Assembly: GCF_030555055.1 (NCBI RefSeq)
Contig: NZ_JAMOAO010000001.1
Location: forward strand, 5,642,001-5,706,000
Origin: Nocardiopsis sp. YSL2
GTDB taxonomy: Bacteria; Actinomycetota; Actinomycetes; Streptosporangiales; Streptosporangiaceae
DNA length: 64,000 nucleotides
Direction of reading: 5' to 3'
Below are positions 16,573 through 25,251 of the stretch, in pieces. Under the pieces are notes generated by a model, which saw only the letters and a list, made by a program, of their open reading frames with translations, made no database searches and was not told where the DNA came from. The first letter of the stretch is position 1; the number at the start of each line of letters is the position of its first letter. The translations under genes were made by a program, and so were the position numbers.

Positions 16573-16640
16573 GGGCACCCCGCTCCCCCGCGGGAGGGAG
16601 GCGGTTCCTGCCGTGGGGGGAGGTGCGGGCCGGGGTGCCC
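16573..16640. repeat. Long inverted repeat with inner hairpin after the GlxA gene
   Basis: The decamer gggcaccccg (16573-16582) pairs perfectly with cggggtgccc (16631-16640); the 48-base interior holds a further short hairpin, ctccc-ccgc-gggag. It lies about 70 bases after the GlxA stop and 50 bases before the next gene, so it could terminate the first transcript or structure the leader of the second. Confidence 0.35.
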
Positions 16641-16692
16641 GCGCCAGGGTGGAGGCATCGAAGACCTTCACCTTCACCGAGGAGTGAGCCCC

Positions 16693-17819
16693 ATGGCCCC
16701 CGCACCGCCCGACGCCCCGCACACACACCGGAGTCTGCGGCCACTGCTGCTCCCCTGGTCCGTCCTGGCCTGGTCGGCCGCGCTGGTGGGGGTGGGCCTG
16801 GGCTGGTGGGCGGGTGTCCTGCCGCGCGGTGTGCCCGACACCGACGGGTTCGGGTCCCTGTTCACCGGGCGGAGCCTGGAGGCGGCTTCGGCCGCCGCCC
16901 TCGGTGTGGGCGCCGCCGGGGTGGTGATCGCGCTGCTCCTGCTGCGCCGCCGGGGCGCGGGCGGGCGCCCCGCGGAGGCGGCGGCCTGGGCGATGGCGGC
17001 CGTGGTGCTGCTGGTGTTCGTCGACGGCTCGCTGCTGGCGCTGTTGGGCTACTCCATGATGGTGCCGGTCGCGGGCTGGTTCGTGCCCGGCCTGTTCGGC
17101 GCCTGGGTCGGGGCCGTTCTGGAGCCGACGGCCCTGACGCTGCTGTGGTGCACTCTGGGCACCGGCTTGTGGGTGGCCGCGGCGCTCACGCATCGGCGGG
17201 CCCGGCTCCTGGCCTGTCAGGTGTGCGGGCGCGATGGCCGCTGGAGCGCGCAGGGTGAGCGCCGGGCGCGGGCGAGTGCCACGGTGGTGGGGCGGAGTGC
17301 GGTGGCGGCCGGTGTGGTGCTGGCCCTGCTGTATCCGATGCTGCGTTTTCCGTGGCTGTTCGGTGTCGTGCCCGGGATGAGCGAGCGGGACGCCGCGAGG
17401 ATCCTGGCCGACTCGGACATGGTGGTCGTGGGTGTGGGGTTGGGCTCGGCCGGGGTGGTCGGCGCGGTGCTGATGCTGGGGCTGGTCCAGCGGTGGGGGT
17501 GCGCTTCCCGCGCTGGATGGTGGGTCTGGCGGGTCGGCGTGTGCCGGTGCCGCTGGCCGTGGTCCCGGCCGCGGTGGTGGCGGTGGCGCTGGTGTCGATG
17601 GGGCGCAGCGTCATCGTCCAGGTGGCCGCGGGACCCGGGTCGGGTGCGCTGGCCTCGCAGCCGCTGCACACGGTGGTCTTCGCGTCGATGGCGCTGTGGG
17701 GTGCGGCGCTGGTGGTGGCGACCGCGGCCTATGCCGTGCGCCGGCGCGCGGAGTGCGGGCGGTGCGGGCGGGGGCTGCCCGAGGCCGAGCCGGGCCGCTG
17801 GCCCCTCCCGCGGAGGTGA
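16693..17819 (+). pseudogene. Multi-pass membrane protein gene with a frameshift at a G run
   Basis: The gene opens at ATG 16693 after GAGGAG and reads as a polytopic membrane protein for about 270 codons: PWSVLAWSAALVGVGLGWW, VVIALLLLRRRG, AMAAVVLLVFVDGSLLALLG, ALTLLWCTLGTGLWVAAAL and GVVLALLYPM. After GAVLMLGLVQRWG the frame turns into arginine/tryptophan-rich nonsense. In another frame the protein resumes (VRFPRWMVGLAGRRVPVPLA, a last helix VFASMALWGAALVVATAAYA, then CGRCGRGLP) and stops at 17819. Adding one G to the five-G run at 17495-17499 restores a single frame of about 375 aa. This is either a real loss-of-function or phase-variable site, or a homopolymer sequencing error. CQVCGRDGRW in the middle and the terminal CGRCG resemble zinc-knuckle pairs. 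The function is unknown. Confidence 0.7.
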
Positions 17820-17832
17820 AGCGCTCTGACGG

Positions 17833-17867
17833 GGCGGTGCCCCGCCCGATCCGGGCGGGGCACCGCC
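17833..17867. terminator. Bidirectional terminator hairpin
   Basis: A perfect 16-bp stem (17833-17848 with 17852-17867) and a three-base loop lie between the convergent membrane-protein and OmpA-like genes, 14 bases past the first and ten bases past the second. Confidence 0.8.
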
Positions 17868-17876
17868 GTGCCGCTG

Positions 17877-19499
17877 CTAGTGGATCGGCACGCCGGCGAC
17901 CTGGCCGAAGGCCCCGGCGTACAGGGTCATCTCGGTGGCGTCGAGCGCGGGGGCGGGGAAGACCGCGATGGCGAAGTACTGCTCGCCCGGGGCGAGGGTG
18001 TTGATCTGGTCGGCGAAGTCCTCGTAGGAGCCGTCGAGCAGGTGGATGCGCACCACGTAGCGGATGATGCCGGTGTCGGGATCCTCCAGGCGGAACCCGC
18101 CCATGGTGCCTTCGGTGTACTGGGCGGGGCTGCCGGGGATGACGGCCTCGTCCGCGTCCAGGTCCGCTTCCAGCTCCCGCGGGGTGGAGTTCTGGAAGCC
18201 GACCATCTGCACCAGGTAGGCGCCGTCGCGCACCATCGGGTACACGTGCAGGTCGACGTCGTTGTGGGAGACGGTGGTGAAGGGCTCGGGGTTGTCGAAG
18301 TAGGGGGCCGGGGGGCCGACGTGGCGCCTGGCCGAGTCCAGGCCCTGGGGGCGCTGGGAGGTGTCGGTGTCGTCCAGGGGCACCTGGTAGGCGAACTCGA
18401 CCCGGCGGTTGCGGGCGCGCGCCTGCTGGTCGTCGGCGCCGCCCTCCTGGGCCAGGAGGGCGGTGGCGCCGCGGCCCTGGGTGACGAAGGTGAACTGCGA
18501 GCCCAGTTCCTCCTCCAGCAGCGCCCTGGCGGCCTCGGCGCGCTGTTCGGACAGGGTCTGGTTGTAGTCGGCCGCGCCCTGGCCGTCGGTGTGGCCGATG
18601 ATGGTGATCTCGTCGACGCCGGGTCCCAGGTTCTCGCGCAGGGACTGGGCGGCCTGGCGGATGGTCTCCTGGGCCTCGGCGGTGGGTTCGGCCTCGTCGA
18701 CCGCGAACATGTTGTCCGAGTGCAGGGCGATGGTCTCCTGGTCGCCCGAGCGCGTGGTGGAGGCGGTGGGGCCGTCGACGAAGCTCTCGATGGACTGCAG
18801 GTAGGCGGAGGTGTCCAGGCCCGGCTCGGGGACGTTGTCGGGGTACCAGATCTCCTCGGGCAGCTGCGGGGCCTGCGCGAAGGTGTCGGGGTCGATGTAC
18901 TGGTCGGCGGTGGGTTCGGGGGCCTGGGTGAAGTCGTCGACGTAGGTGAGGGGGATGCCGGGCATGTGGCCGACGCCGGCGCCGGTCAGCGACAGGTACT
19001 CCACGTCCTGTGAGGGGGCGGGGAAGTAGCGGCGGATGGTCGTGGGCAGGCCTTCGTGCGTGGGCATGAAGGGGTCGCCCAGGACGAAGTAGGTGCCGTA
19101 GTTCTCGTTGTTGTTCTCGGCGTCGCGCAGCCCGCGCATGACCTCCCCGGAGATGGGGTCGACCAGGCGCACTGGCGCGTTGCGGCCGGTGACGGTGCCG
19201 GGCAGCGGCTCGAGGAAGTTGTGCTCGACCTCCAGCATGAGGTACTCGCCGTTGTTCTGCAGTCGGTTGACGGTGAGTTCGAACTGGACGTCGTTGCCGT
19301 CCTCGACGGACATGCGCGCCTGGCGGACGAACGGGAGTCGGGGGTAGGTGACGTCCTGGGTGGCCGCCTGGTCCTCGGTGGTGGTCTGGGGGTCGGTTCC
19401 GGTCTCGCCGCCGGTCAGGTCGCGGATGATGCCGCAGGAGCTGAGGAGAAGGCTCAGCGCCACGGCCGCGCCGACCGCTCCTGTCAGTGGTGTGGGCAT
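17877..19499 (-). CDS. OmpA-family cell-envelope lipoprotein
   Basis: A 540-aa exported protein from ATG 19499. The signal sequence ends in a lipobox, ALSLLLSSCG, with Cys22 as the lipidation site. Residues about 45-240 are an uncharacterised beta-rich region. An OmpA/MotB-like domain occupies about 258-375, with IIGHTDGQGAADYNQTLSEQ, RAEAARALLEEELG and ARNRRVEFAYQ; the aspartate and arginine positions that bind diaminopimelate of peptidoglycan are present. The C-terminal 165 residues are again unique. Anchoring the membrane to peptidoglycan is the expected role; any partner is unknown. It is transcribed alone towards a strong terminator. Confidence 0.85.
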   Translation of the reverse strand: MPTPLTGAVGAAVALSLLLSSCGIIRDLTGGETGTDPQTTTEDQAATQDVTYPRLPFVRQARMSVEDGNDVQFELTVNRLQNNGEYLMLEVEHNFLEPLPGTVTGRNAPVRLVDPISGEVMRGLRDAENNNENYGTYFVLGDPFMPTHEGLPTTIRRYFPAPSQDVEYLSLTGAGVGHMPGIPLTYVDDFTQAPEPTADQYIDPDTFAQAPQLPEEIWYPDNVPEPGLDTSAYLQSIESFVDGPTASTTRSGDQETIALHSDNMFAVDEAEPTAEAQETIRQAAQSLRENLGPGVDEITIIGHTDGQGAADYNQTLSEQRAEAARALLEEELGSQFTFVTQGRGATALLAQEGGADDQQARARNRRVEFAYQVPLDDTDTSQRPQGLDSARRHVGPPAPYFDNPEPFTTVSHNDVDLHVYPMVRDGAYLVQMVGFQNSTPRELEADLDADEAVIPGSPAQYTEGTMGGFRLEDPDTGIIRYVVRIHLLDGSYEDFADQINTLAPGEQYFAIAVFPAPALDATEMTLYAGAFGQVAGVPIH

Positions 19500-19635
19500 G
19501 GTCTGGGGGCTCCCTCGCGGTCGGTCTGTGTGGTCTCCCGGTGGGGGCCGGTCACCTGCTGGTCAGACGCCGTCGCCAGGGGGCGGGTTCGGGATGGTGG
19601 GCGGATCGTGTCCTGGAAGGGCTGGGCGGAGCGGT

Positions 19636-19667
19636 GCGGCCCCCGGCCGTGGGAGGTCGGGGGCCGC
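19636..19667. terminator. Terminator hairpin after the S8 protease gene
   Basis: A perfect 10-bp stem, gcggcccccg (19636-19645) with cgggggccgc (19658-19667), lies 15-46 bases downstream of the S8 protease stop on the minus strand. Confidence 0.6.
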
Positions 19668-19681
19668 TGGTGGGTGCGGGG

Positions 19682-21451
19682 TCAGGACAGGGTGACGGTC
19701 TTGGACAGCGAACCGGTGGCGCCGGTGGTGTCGGTGACGGTCAGCGTGATGGTGTAGGTGCCCGGGCCGGGGAAGAAGTGCCAGGTCGTGGCGCCGCTTC
19801 CGGTGGTGCCGTCGCCGAAGTCCCAGTGGTAGGACTCGATGGCGGCGTCGCCTTCGGTGGAGGAGCCGGCGTCCAGGCTGCAGTAGGAGAAGAACGAGTA
19901 GCAGGAGCCGGTGAAGTCGGCGGTGGGCGCGGTGTGGTCGGGGGCGCCCACCGACACCTCGGTCTGGGTGGTGTGGGTGCGCCCGGCGTCGTCGGTGACG
20001 GTCAGGGAGACGCTGTAGGTGCCCTGCTCGGTGTAGGTGTGGGTGGTGGTGGCGCCGGTTGCGGTGGTGCCGTCGCCGAAGTCCCACGCCCAGTCGGTGA
20101 CCTCGCCGGCCGAGGCGCTGCCGTCGAAGGAGCACTCCAGGGTGGTGTCGTCGCACGAGTGCGAGACGCGGGCCACGGGGCCGTCGGGCGGGGTGGTGTC
20201 GCCGTCGGCGGGGAAGACCGCGGGGTCGCCCACGTCCAGCAGGGGTTCGTGCTCACCGTCGCCGGAGGTGTCGTTCCAGTCGTGGTTGCCGGCCTCGGTC
20301 AGGGTCTGGTAGAGGGCCATGACTCCGGCGCGGTCGGTGGGCTTGGCCTCGCCCACGGCCAGCAGCGCCAGGCCGCCGGCGGCGTGGGGTGAGGCCATGG
20401 AGGTGCCGCTGATGGTGTTGTAGCCGCCGCCGGGCCAGGTGGAGGTGATGCAGGAGCCGGGGGCGGCGATGTCGATGACGGCGCCGTAGTTGGAGAACGT
20501 GGACAGGGTGTCGTCGGAGTCGCTGCGGCAGGACAGGGTTCCGCCGTTGCCGCCGGGTGCCCCGTCGGAGTCGGCCATGGAGGAGACGGTGAGCACGTCG
20601 GGGTGGTTGGCGGGGAAGAAGTTCGCCCCGTCGACGCCGTCGTTGCCCGCGGCGATGGCGTAGGCCACGCCCGCGTCCACCGAGCCGGTGATCGCCTGGC
20701 TCAGGGCCTGGTCGGTGCAGCCGTTGCAGCCCAGGCTCATGTTGGCGACGGCGACCTGGTCGGCGTTGGCGGTGACGTAGTCCACGCCGGCGGCGATCCC
20801 GGACAGGGTGCCGCCGCCGGAGGAGGACAGGACCTGGACGTTCCACACGTTCGCGCCGGGGGCGACCCCGACCACGCCCAGGTCGTTGTCGATGGCCGCG
20901 GCGCTGCCCGCGACGTGGGTGCCGTGGCCGTTGCCGTCGGTGGAGGTGTTGGCGGTACAGGTGCCGCTGGTGCAGTCCACCGAGTGGGCGACGTTCAGGT
21001 CGGGGTGGGAGCCGTCCACGCCGGTGTCCAGGACCGCGATGCTCACGTCGGGGACGTAGTCGTCCTGGCCGTTGACGTCCAGGTTGGGGTTGTCGGGGGC
21101 GAAGACGCGGGCCAGGCCGGTGGGGACGTCCTGTTCGAGGGCGTGGACGGGCTGGTCCTCCTGGACGTAGGCCACGTCGGGGTCCTGGAGCAGGTCGGCG
21201 GCCTCGTCGGCGGTCATGTCCGCGGCGTAGCCGGTCAGGGCGTGCTCGTAGACGCCGCGGGGGTTGTCGCCGTGCCGGTCGGCGACCTCGTCGGGGGCGG
21301 CGTCCTCGTCCAGGACGACGATGTAGGTGCGCTCGCCGGGGGCGGCTTCGGTGAGGAAGTCGGGCACTTCGTCGGGGGCGGCGGAGGCGGGTGCGGCGGC
21401 CAGCAGGGGCAGGAACAGTGCCGCGGCGAACACGGCGCCGATTCTTCGCAT
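19682..21451 (-). CDS. Secreted S8 (subtilisin-like) serine protease with two PKD domains
   Basis: A 589-aa exoenzyme. ATG 21451 is chosen because AAGGA precedes it and a clean signal peptide follows (RRIGAVFAAALFLPLLAAAPASA); a longer reading upstream lacks this. An I9-type propeptide follows (YIVVLDEDAAPDEV, VYEHALTGYAADM). The catalytic triad is intact: Asp in AVLDTGVDGSHPD near 142, His in NGHGTHVAGS near 175, Ser in SGTSMASPHA near 350. Two PKD repeats end the protein (DWAWDFGDGTTATGATTTH and YHWDFGDGTTGSGATTWHF), typical of extracellular polymer degraders. The likely role is extracellular protein degradation. Its promoter region holds repeated TACGTA palindromes. Confidence 0.93.
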   Translation of the reverse strand: MRRIGAVFAAALFLPLLAAAPASAAPDEVPDFLTEAAPGERTYIVVLDEDAAPDEVADRHGDNPRGVYEHALTGYAADMTADEAADLLQDPDVAYVQEDQPVHALEQDVPTGLARVFAPDNPNLDVNGQDDYVPDVSIAVLDTGVDGSHPDLNVAHSVDCTSGTCTANTSTDGNGHGTHVAGSAAAIDNDLGVVGVAPGANVWNVQVLSSSGGGTLSGIAAGVDYVTANADQVAVANMSLGCNGCTDQALSQAITGSVDAGVAYAIAAGNDGVDGANFFPANHPDVLTVSSMADSDGAPGGNGGTLSCRSDSDDTLSTFSNYGAVIDIAAPGSCITSTWPGGGYNTISGTSMASPHAAGGLALLAVGEAKPTDRAGVMALYQTLTEAGNHDWNDTSGDGEHEPLLDVGDPAVFPADGDTTPPDGPVARVSHSCDDTTLECSFDGSASAGEVTDWAWDFGDGTTATGATTTHTYTEQGTYSVSLTVTDDAGRTHTTQTEVSVGAPDHTAPTADFTGSCYSFFSYCSLDAGSSTEGDAAIESYHWDFGDGTTGSGATTWHFFPGPGTYTITLTVTDTTGATGSLSKTVTLS

Positions 21452-21567
21452 GGGGGGATCCTTCGTGGGGGTGGGGGATCGTGAGGGCGGGTTCCGCGGA
21501 TACGCGCCCTGGGGCGATGCGGTCATCACCCTGGCGTCATCGTCCGTGGCTCACCGTGGCCGGACAA

Positions 21568-21611
21568 TACGTAGTCGCTACGTAGTTCGGGGGTGGTGGG
21601 GCGGCTACGTA
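21568..21611. repeat. Three TACGTA palindromes at the S8 protease promoter / LuxR gene end
   Basis: TACGTA occurs at 21568-21573, 21579-21584 and 21606-21611. The first two are 11 bp apart and sit within the larger repeat tacgtag-tcgc-tacgtag. The third overlaps the LuxR stop codon. In DNA this GC-rich, three closely spaced copies are unlikely by chance, so an operator for the protease gene is plausible. Confidence 0.4.
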
Positions 21612-24481
21612 GGCGCGGTGTCGGTGGGGGCGGTCAGTTCGCGGCGCGAGCGCAGCCCGAGTTTGCCCAGCGCGTTGGCCACGTGGGTCTCCACGGTGCG
21701 CGGCGACAGGTGGAGCAGGGCGGCGATCTCGCGGTTGGTGCGGCCCTGGGCGGCCAGTGCGGCGATCTCGCCCTCGCGCGGGGACAGGCGGGTGCCGCGG
21801 CGCCCGCGCCCGGTACCGGTGACGGTGTGCACGCCGTGGGAGCGCAGGGCGCGCCGTACGCGGGCGGCGTCCCAGGCGGCGCCCAGGGCGGTGTACTGCT
21901 CCAGTGCGGCGTGCAGGGCGGTCAGGCCCGCGGCGGTGCCGCGGCCTCCGGGCCGGGCCAGGTGGGCGAGGGCGCCCTCCTCCCGGACCTGGGCGGCGTC
22001 GTAGGGGCGGGGCATGTCCAGGTAGCGGTCCTCGGCCTTTCGGTACAGGGCCAGGGCGCGGTCGTGGTCGCTCTGGTCGTGGGCCAGGGCCGCTTCCAGG
22101 CGCAGCAGGGCGGTGTGCGCGGCGGGGGCGTCGGTGCCGCGCAGTCCGGCGGAGAAGCGGGTGCACAGGTCGCGGGCCACGGCGCGGCGCCCGCACGCGA
22201 TCAGGGCGCACAGTCCGGGCAGCAGGTCGGCGGCCCAGACCCACACGCCCTTGTTGGCCACGAGGGTGACCAGGTCCTGGACGTGGTGCCAGGCGGCGGC
22301 GGGGTCGCCCTGGGCGGTGGCCAGACGTGCGGCCAGGCCCGCGGCGAAGGCCCGCACGGGCACGGTGTAGTCGGGGGCGTCGTCGGCTCCGGCCCCGGCG
22401 CACAGGTCGGCCAGGCGGGCTTGGGTGGTGGCGGGGTCGCCCTGGGCCAGGGCCAGGGCGGCGCGTACGAGGGTGAGTTCGGCGGTGACGGCGTGCAGGC
22501 GCGCCAGGCGGGGTGAGCGCAGGTCGCGTTCGGTGCGCTCGGCCAGGCCGGACCACCGCCCGCGCGCCCAGTCCAGCATCAGGCGCAGGGTGTGGGCGCT
22601 GGCGTGTACGTAGGGGGTCTGGTCGGGCGGTGACCAGTGGGCGGCGTCGTCGAGGTGGTGGTCGGCGCGGTCGTAGTGGCCGAGCATGACGGCGGCGTCG
22701 GCGAGGTTGAGGGAGCCGCGGGCGAACTCGCGGCGCCGCGCGAGCACGTCGGGGGTGGGGTGGCCGTGTGCGGTGCCGGGGTCGGGCAGGGGGACGTCCC
22801 AGGCGGCGGGGTCGCCGATCTGGGCGAGCAGGGTGGCCTGGTTGACGGCTACGACCTGGGGGGTGGCGGGGTTGCGGCTGCGGCGGGCGGCGGTGACGGC
22901 CTGGTCCATCCAGCGGCGGTGGGTGTCGACGGGGTCGGGGGTGGAGCGGGGGACGGCCAGGGCGCACATGGCGCGTGCGGCCAGGTCGGGGCGGGTGGAG
23001 AGTTCGGTGGCGGCGCGGACGAGTTCGCCGCGGGCGGTGCGGCCGCGGGCGGCCTGGTTGAGCAGGAGCAGGCCCAGTTCCATGCGTAGCTCGCCGCGTT
23101 CGGCGGCGCTCATGCCCGGGGTGGTCAGCACGTCGCGCAGGACGGTGATGGTGTGGTCGGCGCTCAGGCCGGTCAGGGCGGCGCGTCCCAGGGTCAGGGC
23201 CAGGTCGCGTCGGCGGGGCGCGGGCAGGTCGGGGCGGGTCAGTGCGTCGCGCAGCAGGGCGACGGCGGTGGCGTCCTCGCCCGCGGCCAGGGCCTGTTCG
23301 GCGGCGCGTGCGGCGTGCTCGGTCCACCGGTCGTGGTCGCCGCTTTCGCGTGCGTGGCGGGCCAGGCGGGCGTGGGGCGGGTCCTCGGTCCGGGCCAGGA
23401 CCTCCAGGGCGGCGCGGTGCAGGCGGCGGCGCCGGTCCTGGCGCAGGTGGTCGTGGCAGACCTGGTGCAGCAGGGGTGTGGCCAGGGTGAGGGTGGCGGG
23501 GGCGGTGGTGGTGAGCACGGCGCGGCGGCAGGCTTGGGAGAGGGCTTTGTCGGCGCGTTCGGGCGGTAGGGCGCCGATGTGGGCCAGGTGCGTTTCGTGG
23601 GCGGGGCCCTCCAGCACGCTGGCGGCGTGGACCAGGCGGCGGGCGTCACGTCCCAGGGAGCGCACGCGGTCCAGGAGCCAGTCGCGCAGGGGCGCGGGCA
23701 CGGGTGGGCGGGTGGGGATGAGGGGGTCGGCGGCGGGGGTGGTCGGGGCGGTGGCGGCCAGGTGGTGCAGGGTCTGGGTGACGGCCAGGGGCAGGCCGCC
23801 GGTCCAGTCCCTCAGGCGGTGGGCGTCGGCGCGGGTGACCGGGCGCGGGTGCAGGATGTGCTCGGCCAGGGTGTGGACGTCCTCGGCGGTGAGCGGGCCC
23901 AGGGTGAGTTCGTCGTGGCGGGTGCCGGGGGGTGTGCGGGCGGCCAGTGCGGCCAGGCGGACCGAGCGGGGCAGTTCCTCGGGGCGGTAGGTCAGGATCA
24001 GGGACAGGTGCGGGGGCAGGCGGGGGGTGAGGTAGCGCAGCAGGTCGTGGGTGGCGGCGTCGATCCACTGGGTGTCCTCCAGGACCAGGACGGCCGGTCC
24101 CAGGGCGTCCAGGAGTTCGGCCAGGGCGCGGTAGGTGCGGTGGTGGTCGGCGGCGGGTGTGGGGGCGGGGGGCGGGGCGGGGGGCAGGTGGGCGGTGTGT
24201 TCGGGGATGAGCGGGGCCAGGGCGCCGCACAGCGGGCTCAGTCCGTCGGGGATGGTGGCCTGGCGCAGGGCGTCGACCAGGGCGGCGAAGGGGAAGGGTT
24301 CGGCGCGGGGCGGGCAGTGTCCGGTCAGGACGGTGGTGTCGGCGTCCTCGGTCAGGGTGTGGACCAGGCGGGTCTTGCCCGATCCTGCCGGGCCGGCCAG
24401 TAGGAGCAGGGCTCCGGGAGCGGCGGCGGCGCGCAGGCGGCGTTGGTGGTGTTGACGGCCGACGAGTGGGGGAAGGCGCAC
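21605..24481 (-). CDS. LuxR-family regulator with AAA ATPase (LAL type)
   Basis: A 958-aa regulator from GTG 24481. The protein begins VRLPPLVGRQ and the Walker A LLLLAGPAGSGKTRLVHTL lies near residues 27-45; AVLVLEDTQWIDAATHDLL near 140 is the Walker B. A long helical middle (about 330-880) is TPR-like, with repeated alanine-rich helices such as AARAAEQALAAGEDATAVAL. The C-terminus (about 890-955) is a LuxR helix-turn-helix: LSPREGEIAALAAQGRTNRE followed by IAALLHLSPRTVETHVANAL. Large LuxR-type ATPases act as activators, often of secreted-enzyme or secondary-metabolite genes. Its nearest downstream gene is the S8 protease, a possible target. Longer upstream readings are out-of-register shadows. 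Confidence 0.9.
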   Translation of the reverse strand: MRLPPLVGRQHHQRRLRAAAAPGALLLLAGPAGSGKTRLVHTLTEDADTTVLTGHCPPRAEPFPFAALVDALRQATIPDGLSPLCGALAPLIPEHTAHLPPAPPPAPTPAADHHRTYRALAELLDALGPAVLVLEDTQWIDAATHDLLRYLTPRLPPHLSLILTYRPEELPRSVRLAALAARTPPGTRHDELTLGPLTAEDVHTLAEHILHPRPVTRADAHRLRDWTGGLPLAVTQTLHHLAATAPTTPAADPLIPTRPPVPAPLRDWLLDRVRSLGRDARRLVHAASVLEGPAHETHLAHIGALPPERADKALSQACRRAVLTTTAPATLTLATPLLHQVCHDHLRQDRRRRLHRAALEVLARTEDPPHARLARHARESGDHDRWTEHAARAAEQALAAGEDATAVALLRDALTRPDLPAPRRRDLALTLGRAALTGLSADHTITVLRDVLTTPGMSAAERGELRMELGLLLLNQAARGRTARGELVRAATELSTRPDLAARAMCALAVPRSTPDPVDTHRRWMDQAVTAARRSRNPATPQVVAVNQATLLAQIGDPAAWDVPLPDPGTAHGHPTPDVLARRREFARGSLNLADAAVMLGHYDRADHHLDDAAHWSPPDQTPYVHASAHTLRLMLDWARGRWSGLAERTERDLRSPRLARLHAVTAELTLVRAALALAQGDPATTQARLADLCAGAGADDAPDYTVPVRAFAAGLAARLATAQGDPAAAWHHVQDLVTLVANKGVWVWAADLLPGLCALIACGRRAVARDLCTRFSAGLRGTDAPAAHTALLRLEAALAHDQSDHDRALALYRKAEDRYLDMPRPYDAAQVREEGALAHLARPGGRGTAAGLTALHAALEQYTALGAAWDAARVRRALRSHGVHTVTGTGRGRRGTRLSPREGEIAALAAQGRTNREIAALLHLSPRTVETHVANALGKLGLRSRRELTAPTDTAPT

Positions 24482-24676
24482 ACCTGACGACGTTATAGCG
24501 ACACCGCGGGTAGGAAAAGGGGGTCTGGGGCGACATCCGGTGCCCGATCGCTTTGGATACTGAACGGTAGGCCAGGTCGGTGTGGTGGCGCTGGGGGCGC
24601 GCGGCTGGTCGGGTGGCGTGTGCCACAGCGGATCGGGCATAGTGGCCGCTTCGGAGGACACGGCGGGGGTGCGCGG

Positions 24677-25165
24677 ATGGTGGAGACGATGCATGCGCTG
24701 GTGCCCGTGCTCGCGGTGGTGCTGGCCGGTCTGCTCGCCGGGTTGTTCTTCGCGTTCTCGATCGCGGTGATGCCGGGGCTGGGCCGGGCGGGCGACCGCG
24801 CGATGATCGAGGCGATGCGGGGTGTCAACGCCGCCATCCTCAACCCGTGGTTCGCGGTGGTGTTCGTGGGAGCGCCGGTGGCGGTGCTGGCCGCGCTGGT
24901 GCTGCACGCCGGCTCGGGTGAGGCGGTGGCCGCGGCGTGGTCGGCGTCGGCGCTGGTGCTGCTGGTGGCCGTGTACGTGATCACCTTCGGGGTGAACGTG
25001 CCGCGCAACAACGCCCTGGAGCAGGCCGGTCCGGCCGAGCGGATCGGTGACCCCGCGGCGGTGCGGGCGGACTTCGAGGGTGTGTGGGTGCGGTGGAACC
25101 ACCTGCGCACGCTGGTGTCCCTGGCCGCGCTGGTGTGCGCGGCGATCGCGATCGCCGCGCACTGA
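24677..25165 (+). CDS. DUF1772-like (anthrone oxygenase-like) membrane protein
   Basis: A 162-aa membrane protein from ATG 24677. Four helices are visible: about 6-28 (LVPVLAVVLAGLLAGLFFAF), 56-78 (PWFAVVFVGAPVAVLAALVL), 88-108 (WSASALVLLVAVYVITFG) and 140-160 (LVSLAALVCAAIAIA). The sequence FGVNVPRNNAL and a WVRWNHLRTL segment near the end are characteristic of DUF1772. Some members are non-heme oxygenases; the role here is unknown. It diverges from the LuxR gene across about 195 bp and converges on the nitrate-reduction operon. Confidence 0.85.
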   Translation: MVETMHALVPVLAVVLAGLLAGLFFAFSIAVMPGLGRAGDRAMIEAMRGVNAAILNPWFAVVFVGAPVAVLAALVLHAGSGEAVAAAWSASALVLLVAVYVITFGVNVPRNNALEQAGPAERIGDPAAVRADFEGVWVRWNHLRTLVSLAALVCAAIAIAAH

Positions 25166-25207
25166 GGGCACCGCCGCCCCGGGTGGTGCCGGCTGTGCCG
25201 GGGCGCT

Positions 25208-25238
25208 GTGCCCGCCGCCATGGCTTCGCGGCGGGCAC
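25208..25238. terminator. Bidirectional terminator hairpin
   Basis: A perfect 11-bp stem, gtgcccgccgc (25208-25218) with gcggcgggcac (25228-25238), and a nine-base loop lie between the convergent DUF1772-like gene and the nitrogen operon. Confidence 0.75.
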
Positions 25239-25251
25239 CGGCGGTCGCGGG

